Shown here piece after piece: positions 60,581 through 64,000 of a stretch of 64,000 nucleotides of DNA (its first letter is position 1; each line of letters starts with the position of its first letter). Made by a program: the position numbers and the translations under genes. The stretch is from Erythrobacter sp. YJ-T3-07. Its GTDB lineage: Bacteria; Pseudomonadota; Alphaproteobacteria; Sphingomonadales; Sphingomonadaceae. A model generated the notes under the pieces. It searched no databases and had not been told where the DNA came from. It saw only the letters and a program-made list of their open reading frames with translations. The stretch covers positions 868,001-932,000 of the forward strand of contig NZ_JAEAGP010000001.1 in the NCBI RefSeq assembly GCF_015999305.1, given 5' to 3'.

Positions 60581-61732
60581 ATGACCGATCTCGCCACTGC
60601 CCGCCAAATCCTCGACACGCTAATCGGGTTCGACACCACCTCTCGAAACAGCAATCTCGCGCTGATCGAATGGGTCGAGGCGTATCTCGCCCGCCACGGC
60701 GTCGAATCGCAGCGGGTGCCAAACGAAGACGGGCGCAAGGCGAACCTGTTCGCGACCTGCGGGCCGAAGGTCGAAGGCGGGGTGATCCTGTCGGGCCACA
60801 CCGATGTCGTCCCGGTCGGCGGGCAGGACTGGTCGAGCGATCCGTGGACCGTGCGCGAGGCGGACGGGAAACTCTTCGGACGCGGCGTGGCGGACATGAA
60901 GGGGTTCATCGCGCTCGCGCTCGCCTTCGTGCCGCGCTTCGCCGCGGGCAGGCTGCCGGTGCATCTGGCGCTGAGCTATGACGAGGAAGTGGGCTGCCAG
61001 GGCGCGCCTGCGATGATCGCGCGGATGGCGGAAACGATTCCAGCGCCGCGCCTCGCGATCGTGGGAGAGCCGAGCCTGATGGGGATCATCACCGGGCACA
61101 AGGGGATCGCGGTGCACGAGGTCAGCGTGCGCGGGCATGCCGCGCATTCCTCACTGGTCGATCACGGGATTTCAGCCAACGCCGTCGCGGTGCAGCTGAT
61201 GCACGAGCTGCTGGCGCTGGCGGAGGAATTGCGCGCGCGGGCGGACACGGACAACGGCTTCGACCCGCCGCAGGCGACGCTGACCATTGGGGTGATGGAG
61301 GGCGGCACCGCGTCGAACATCCTAGCCGGGCACGCGCGCTTCCAGTTCGACCTGCGCTGCCCGCCGGGGGAGGATGCCGGGGCAATCCTCGCCCCGTTCA
61401 AGGCGCGATGCGAGGCGCTGGATGCAGAGTTGAAGAGTCGCTTCCCAGACGCTGGCGTGCAGGTGGAGCAGCACGCGGGCACCCCGCCGATGACGCCGCA
61501 GGACAGCGAGGATGCGGTCGCCTTCGTCCGCGCGCTGACGGGAGAGAACGGCGCGCCCGGTCAGGTCGCCTTCGCGGCCGAGGGCGGGCAGTTCCAGGCG
61601 GCGGGCTTCCCGACGGTGATCTGCGGCCCCGGCTCGATCGAGCAGGCGCACCAGCCGGATGAGTGGATCGCGCTGTCGGAGCTCGAGAAGGGCGCGGCGT
61701 TTATGCAGCGGCTAGCGGAGAGGTTGGGGTAG
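60581..61732 (+). CDS. argE: Acetylornithine deacetylase
   Basis: ArgE removes the acetyl group from N-acetylornithine in arginine synthesis. The 383-aa M20-family protein has ILSGHTDVVPVGG (metal His and Asp), LFGRGVADMKGFIA with the bridging Asp, ALSYDEEVGCQGA with the catalytic Glu pair, and the dimerisation domain with RGHAAHSS. The last metal His is in GSIEQAHQPDEWI. Other M20 deacylases are possible, but the sequence fits ArgE well. Confidence 0.92.
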   Translation: MTDLATARQILDTLIGFDTTSRNSNLALIEWVEAYLARHGVESQRVPNEDGRKANLFATCGPKVEGGVILSGHTDVVPVGGQDWSSDPWTVREADGKLFGRGVADMKGFIALALAFVPRFAAGRLPVHLALSYDEEVGCQGAPAMIARMAETIPAPRLAIVGEPSLMGIITGHKGIAVHEVSVRGHAAHSSLVDHGISANAVAVQLMHELLALAEELRARADTDNGFDPPQATLTIGVMEGGTASNILAGHARFQFDLRCPPGEDAGAILAPFKARCEALDAELKSRFPDAGVQVEQHAGTPPMTPQDSEDAVAFVRALTGENGAPGQVAFAAEGGQFQAAGFPTVICGPGSIEQAHQPDEWIALSELEKGAAFMQRLAERLG

Positions 61733-61740
61733 GCCAAATG

Positions 61741-61887
61741 TCCTCCCCGTTTTTCCGTCAGGACAAATGGAGAGGTGGCAGACGCCGCAGGCGGCTGACG
61801 GAGGGGTAATGGCGAATGTGCCCCTCCACCACGACACCTGCGGTGTCGCGGTCCCCCTCCCCATTTGGCCGCGCAAAACGGGGAGGA
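61741..61887. repeat. Palindromic intergenic repeat element
   Basis: TCCTCCCCGTTTT (61741-61753) and AAAACGGGGAGGA (61875-61887) are a perfect 13-bp inverted repeat closing a 147-bp unit. Inside it are smaller pairs such as GGAGGGG/CCCCTCC. It fills the gap between the convergent argE and yghU genes and looks like the foldable repeats common between Sphingomonadales genes; it could also end transcription from both sides. Confidence 0.75.
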
Positions 61888-61900
61888 TACTTCGGTCCGC

Positions 61901-62761
61901 CTACTCCGGCTTGCTGGGCTTCAGCACCTTGCCCTCGAAGTCCGCTCCCGAGTGCCGCTCGCGCAGCTGCGAATCCTCATCGCCCCACACCTTGGTGACG
62001 ATCCGGCCGCGCTGCACCGCCGGGCGGGCGGCGATTTCCTCGACCCAGCGCGCGACGTTGGCGTATTCGTCGATTGAGAGGAAGGTCTTCGCGTCGTTGT
62101 AGATATTGCCTTCCACGAAGGGCGCGAGCCAGGCGAAGGTGGCGATATCGGCGATCGTGTAATCCTCGCCCGCAAGGAAGCGGCTCTCGCCCAGCCGCTG
62201 GTCGGCGACGTCGAACAGCCGCTTGGTCTCCATCGCGTAGCGGTTGATCGGATATTCGAACTTCTCGGGCGCGTAGGCGTAGAAGTGGCCGAAGCCGCCG
62301 CCGATGAAGGGCGCGCTGCCGATCTGCCAGAACAGCCAGCTGAGCATTTCCGCACGTGCTTGCCCGGTGGGTTGGAAGGCGCGGAATTTCTCCGCGAGGT
62401 GGAGCAGGATCGCGCCGCTCTCGAACACCCGGATCGCTTCAACCCCGGTCCGGTCGACCAGCGCGGGAATCTTGGAATTGGGATTGATCGCGACGAAGTC
62501 GGAGCCGAACTGGTCGCCATCGCCGATATTGATCGTGTAGGCGTCGTATTCCGCCGGATGGCCCGCCTCCAGCAACTCTTCCAGCATGATCGAGGCCTTT
62601 ACCCCGTTGGGCGTGGCGAGCGAGTAGAGCTGGAACGGGTTGTCCCCCTTGGGCAGCTCGCGCTGCTCGCGTGCACCGGCGGTCGGGCGATTGATATTGG
62701 CGAACTTGCCGCCATTTTCGGCGTCGTGGGTCCAGACCTTGGGGGGCACATATTCGCTCAT
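61901..62761 (-). CDS. yghU: YghU-type glutathione-dependent disulfide-bond oxidoreductase
   Basis: A 286-aa glutathione S-transferase-fold protein of the nu class. The N-terminal VPPKVWTHDAENGGKFANINRPTAG, the thioredoxin-like FQLYSLATPNGVKASIMLEEL with the Thr-Pro-Asn active region, FVAINPNSKIPALVD and the helical domain with FIGGGFGHFYAYAPEKFEYPINRY match YghU closely. The start at 62761 has GAGGAA upstream. A longer frame to 62992 is not expected to be used. Confidence 0.92.
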   Translation of the reverse strand: MSEYVPPKVWTHDAENGGKFANINRPTAGAREQRELPKGDNPFQLYSLATPNGVKASIMLEELLEAGHPAEYDAYTINIGDGDQFGSDFVAINPNSKIPALVDRTGVEAIRVFESGAILLHLAEKFRAFQPTGQARAEMLSWLFWQIGSAPFIGGGFGHFYAYAPEKFEYPINRYAMETKRLFDVADQRLGESRFLAGEDYTIADIATFAWLAPFVEGNIYNDAKTFLSIDEYANVARWVEEIAARPAVQRGRIVTKVWGDEDSQLRERHSGADFEGKVLKPSKPE

Positions 62762-62986
62762 CGGGCAATTCCTCGGAAAAAGTTGGGACGACGACGCATT
62801 TGGGTCCGCGAACATCAACCGCAAGCGCGCGGGCCGTTGCCGGGGCGACAAGATGATCTGCCTGGCGCGATAGCTTGTCTTCACCCCGGCGGGCCGGGAT
62901 CGGGCGATTTCGGGTAACCCTAACGGGACTTGTGTGTTGAGCGAGGCCCTGCGCGCGGTAGCCAGTCGGGCGAGGGAGACGAACTT

Positions 62987-63496
62987 ATGCATCGTGCACT
63001 TTACCTGGCCTTGGTGATCTTGCCGCTGGCAGCTTGCGGGCAGTCGCAGGCTGTGGCCAAGCAGGCTGAGGCTGCGACCGAGGCTCAGGCGGAAACGCCC
63101 CTGCCTGCGGTCGACGATCAGGCGGAGATAGAGCGGATCGCGGCCACCTTGTCCGAAGAGGGCAAATATCCGGACCGGACCATGTTCACCGGGTTCATGT
63201 TCGGGAAGAAGCTGCTCGAAAGCGGTGCGCTGAGGACGCGGGACAAGGGCCGCTACAGCGAAACCACGGTAGAGACCGCGATCGCTGCGGAGCGAGCGCG
63301 CAAGGTGGCGCGCGACGAACGTGCCGCCAGAATCGCGCAGCGTCGCAATGCGGGCGACCTCTCGCTCGCCACGGCGGATTGCGAGCAGATGCAGAACGGG
63401 ATCGATGGCCGCCCGGTCGCCTATCCGATGGGCTATTCCTTCAGGGGCCGGAAATACCCCGACCCATGCGCCGCGCTGGCGGCGGGCAGCAAATAG
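62987..63496 (+). CDS. Predicted lipoprotein
   Basis: A 169-aa protein with a lipoprotein signal (LYLALVILPLAACGQ, lipidated Cys17) and an Ala/Glu-rich linker. The rest is a helical, Arg-rich domain (AIAAERARKVARDERAARIAQ) and a C-terminal RGRKYPDPCAAL. GAGGGAG precedes the ATG by 8 nt. The family is unknown. Regulation may be shared with the divergent yghU gene. Confidence 0.82.
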   Translation: MHRALYLALVILPLAACGQSQAVAKQAEAATEAQAETPLPAVDDQAEIERIAATLSEEGKYPDRTMFTGFMFGKKLLESGALRTRDKGRYSETTVETAIAAERARKVARDERAARIAQRRNAGDLSLATADCEQMQNGIDGRPVAYPMGYSFRGRKYPDPCAALAAGSK

Positions 63497-63556
63497 CGGG
63501 AACCGCCGCGTTGCGTGGGAGTCGTCTCAGCAGCACCCAACTGTGGACGCAACCTC

Positions 63557-64000
63557 ATGGAAAAGCTCATTTTCGTCGACGACAGCCTGCCCGGCATCAC
63601 CCGCAAGGGCGCCGGGCGCGGGTGGGCCTATTACGACCCCGATGGCGAGCTGATCCGCGATGCTGCCGAGCGCGAGCGTCTGAACGCGATCGCGCTGCCG
63701 CCTGCCTATAGCGATTGCTGGTTCTGCCCCGCACCCAACGGGCACATCCTCGCCACCGGATACGACGCGAAGGGGCGCAAGCAATATCGCTACCACCCCG
63801 AATTTCGCGCCAGTCGGGAAAGCGAGAAGTTCGACCGCTGCCTCGCCTTCGGTGCACGTCTGCCGCTGTTGAGGAAGCGGGTGGTCGACGATCTGGGTGC
63901 GCGCGATCTGGGGCTGGCGCGCGCGCTGGCCGGGGTGGTGCGGCTGCTCGACCTGGGCGCGATCCGGATCGGGAACGACACCTACGCACGCGACAATGGC
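63557..64000 (+). CDS. DNA topoisomerase IB, N-terminal part (runs off the window)
   Basis: Bacterial type IB topoisomerases relax supercoils through a Tyr-linked nick. The visible 148 residues include ITRKGAGRGWAYYDPDGELI, ALPPAYSDCWFCPAPNGHILATGYDAKGRKQYRYHPEFR and RLLDLGAIRIGNDTYA, all standard for the family. The catalytic Tyr is beyond the right edge. The gene starts at 63557. Confidence 0.93.
   Translation, partial: MEKLIFVDDSLPGITRKGAGRGWAYYDPDGELIRDAAERERLNAIALPPAYSDCWFCPAPNGHILATGYDAKGRKQYRYHPEFRASRESEKFDRCLAFGARLPLLRKRVVDDLGARDLGLARALAGVVRLLDLGAIRIGNDTYARDNG

Noticed and set aside
1..64000. CRISPR array, integrase or attachment sites
   Set aside because: No regularly spaced direct repeats were seen. 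No integrase gene was recognised, so the element's type and ends cannot be stated from this window.

Overview
The window is GC-rich DNA from an alphaproteobacterium, most likely one of the Sphingomonadales (Erythrobacteraceae/Sphingomonadaceae type). The reasons are a TorF-type porin, a LexA box of the alphaproteobacterial form GTTC-N7-GTTC, a DUF2946/TonB-receptor pair and palindromic intergenic repeats I associate with this order. The species cannot be fixed from the sequence.

Layout. About 1-35 kb is accessory DNA. It opens with a TraG/VirD4 coupling ATPase (edge-1578). Next is a nuclease-helicase pair resembling Hachiman-type anti-phage defence (2074-6014), whose helicase seems split by a one-base frameshift. 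A minus-strand conjugation block follows (6.4-18.6 kb): unknown mobile-element genes, two 3'-5' exonuclease-like proteins, a KfrA-like coiled-coil protein, a MOBP-type relaxase, a MobC-like accessory protein, and beside them a candidate oriT (about 14960-15000) with an inverted repeat exactly 8 nt before ATCCTG|T. By the inferred nick polarity, DNA to the right of 15.0 kb enters a recipient first. That stretch holds an array of strong hairpins (16.2-16.5 kb) and a double-XRE/adenine-methylase fusion. Then come a secreted S1/P1 nuclease, a SRAP protein, a small secreted SNase-like protein and a LexA-controlled umuD-umuC mutasome (18.7-22.8 kb). An overlapping pair of large unrecognised proteins follows (1491 and 637 aa, 23.1-29.4 kb). 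The first carries a predicted PD-(D/E)XK-like domain at its N-terminus, helical repeats, and a predicted PIN-like domain near its C-terminus; it is my best candidate for an undescribed defence system. After an alpha/beta hydrolase there is a second defence-like patch (30.7-35.1 kb): an HNH protein, an AlbA_2/GHKL ATPase, a DUF4062 protein and a PIN-like protein, with a helically phased TGTCCGG repeat cluster.

From 35.7 kb the content looks chromosomal. A TorF porin is divergent from a complete potassium system with the unusual order kdpF-B-A-C-D-E. From 44.7 to 56.2 kb is a sulfide/persulfide and oxidative-stress region: ArsR regulator and 1-Cys peroxiredoxin, divergent from a persulfide-dioxygenase-like MBL protein, two YeeE/YedE halves, a DUF442 protein, a sulfide:quinone reductase, a TauE/SafE exporter, a bd-type quinol oxidase with a DUF2474 peptide, a second peroxiredoxin, a GNAT enzyme, an MBL-double-rhodanese fusion and a methyltransferase. 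Together these would oxidise sulfide to persulfide and on to sulfite, export it, and keep respiration running on an oxidase that tolerates sulfide or cyanide. A copper-type TonB receptor with DUF2946, a lower-GC ATP-grasp gene, tRNA-Gln(UUG), argE, yghU, a lipoprotein and the start of topoisomerase IB close the window.

A dispersed intergenic repeat family recurs at 1.7, 6.2, 22.8, 29.7, 44.5, 59.0 and 60.1 kb.
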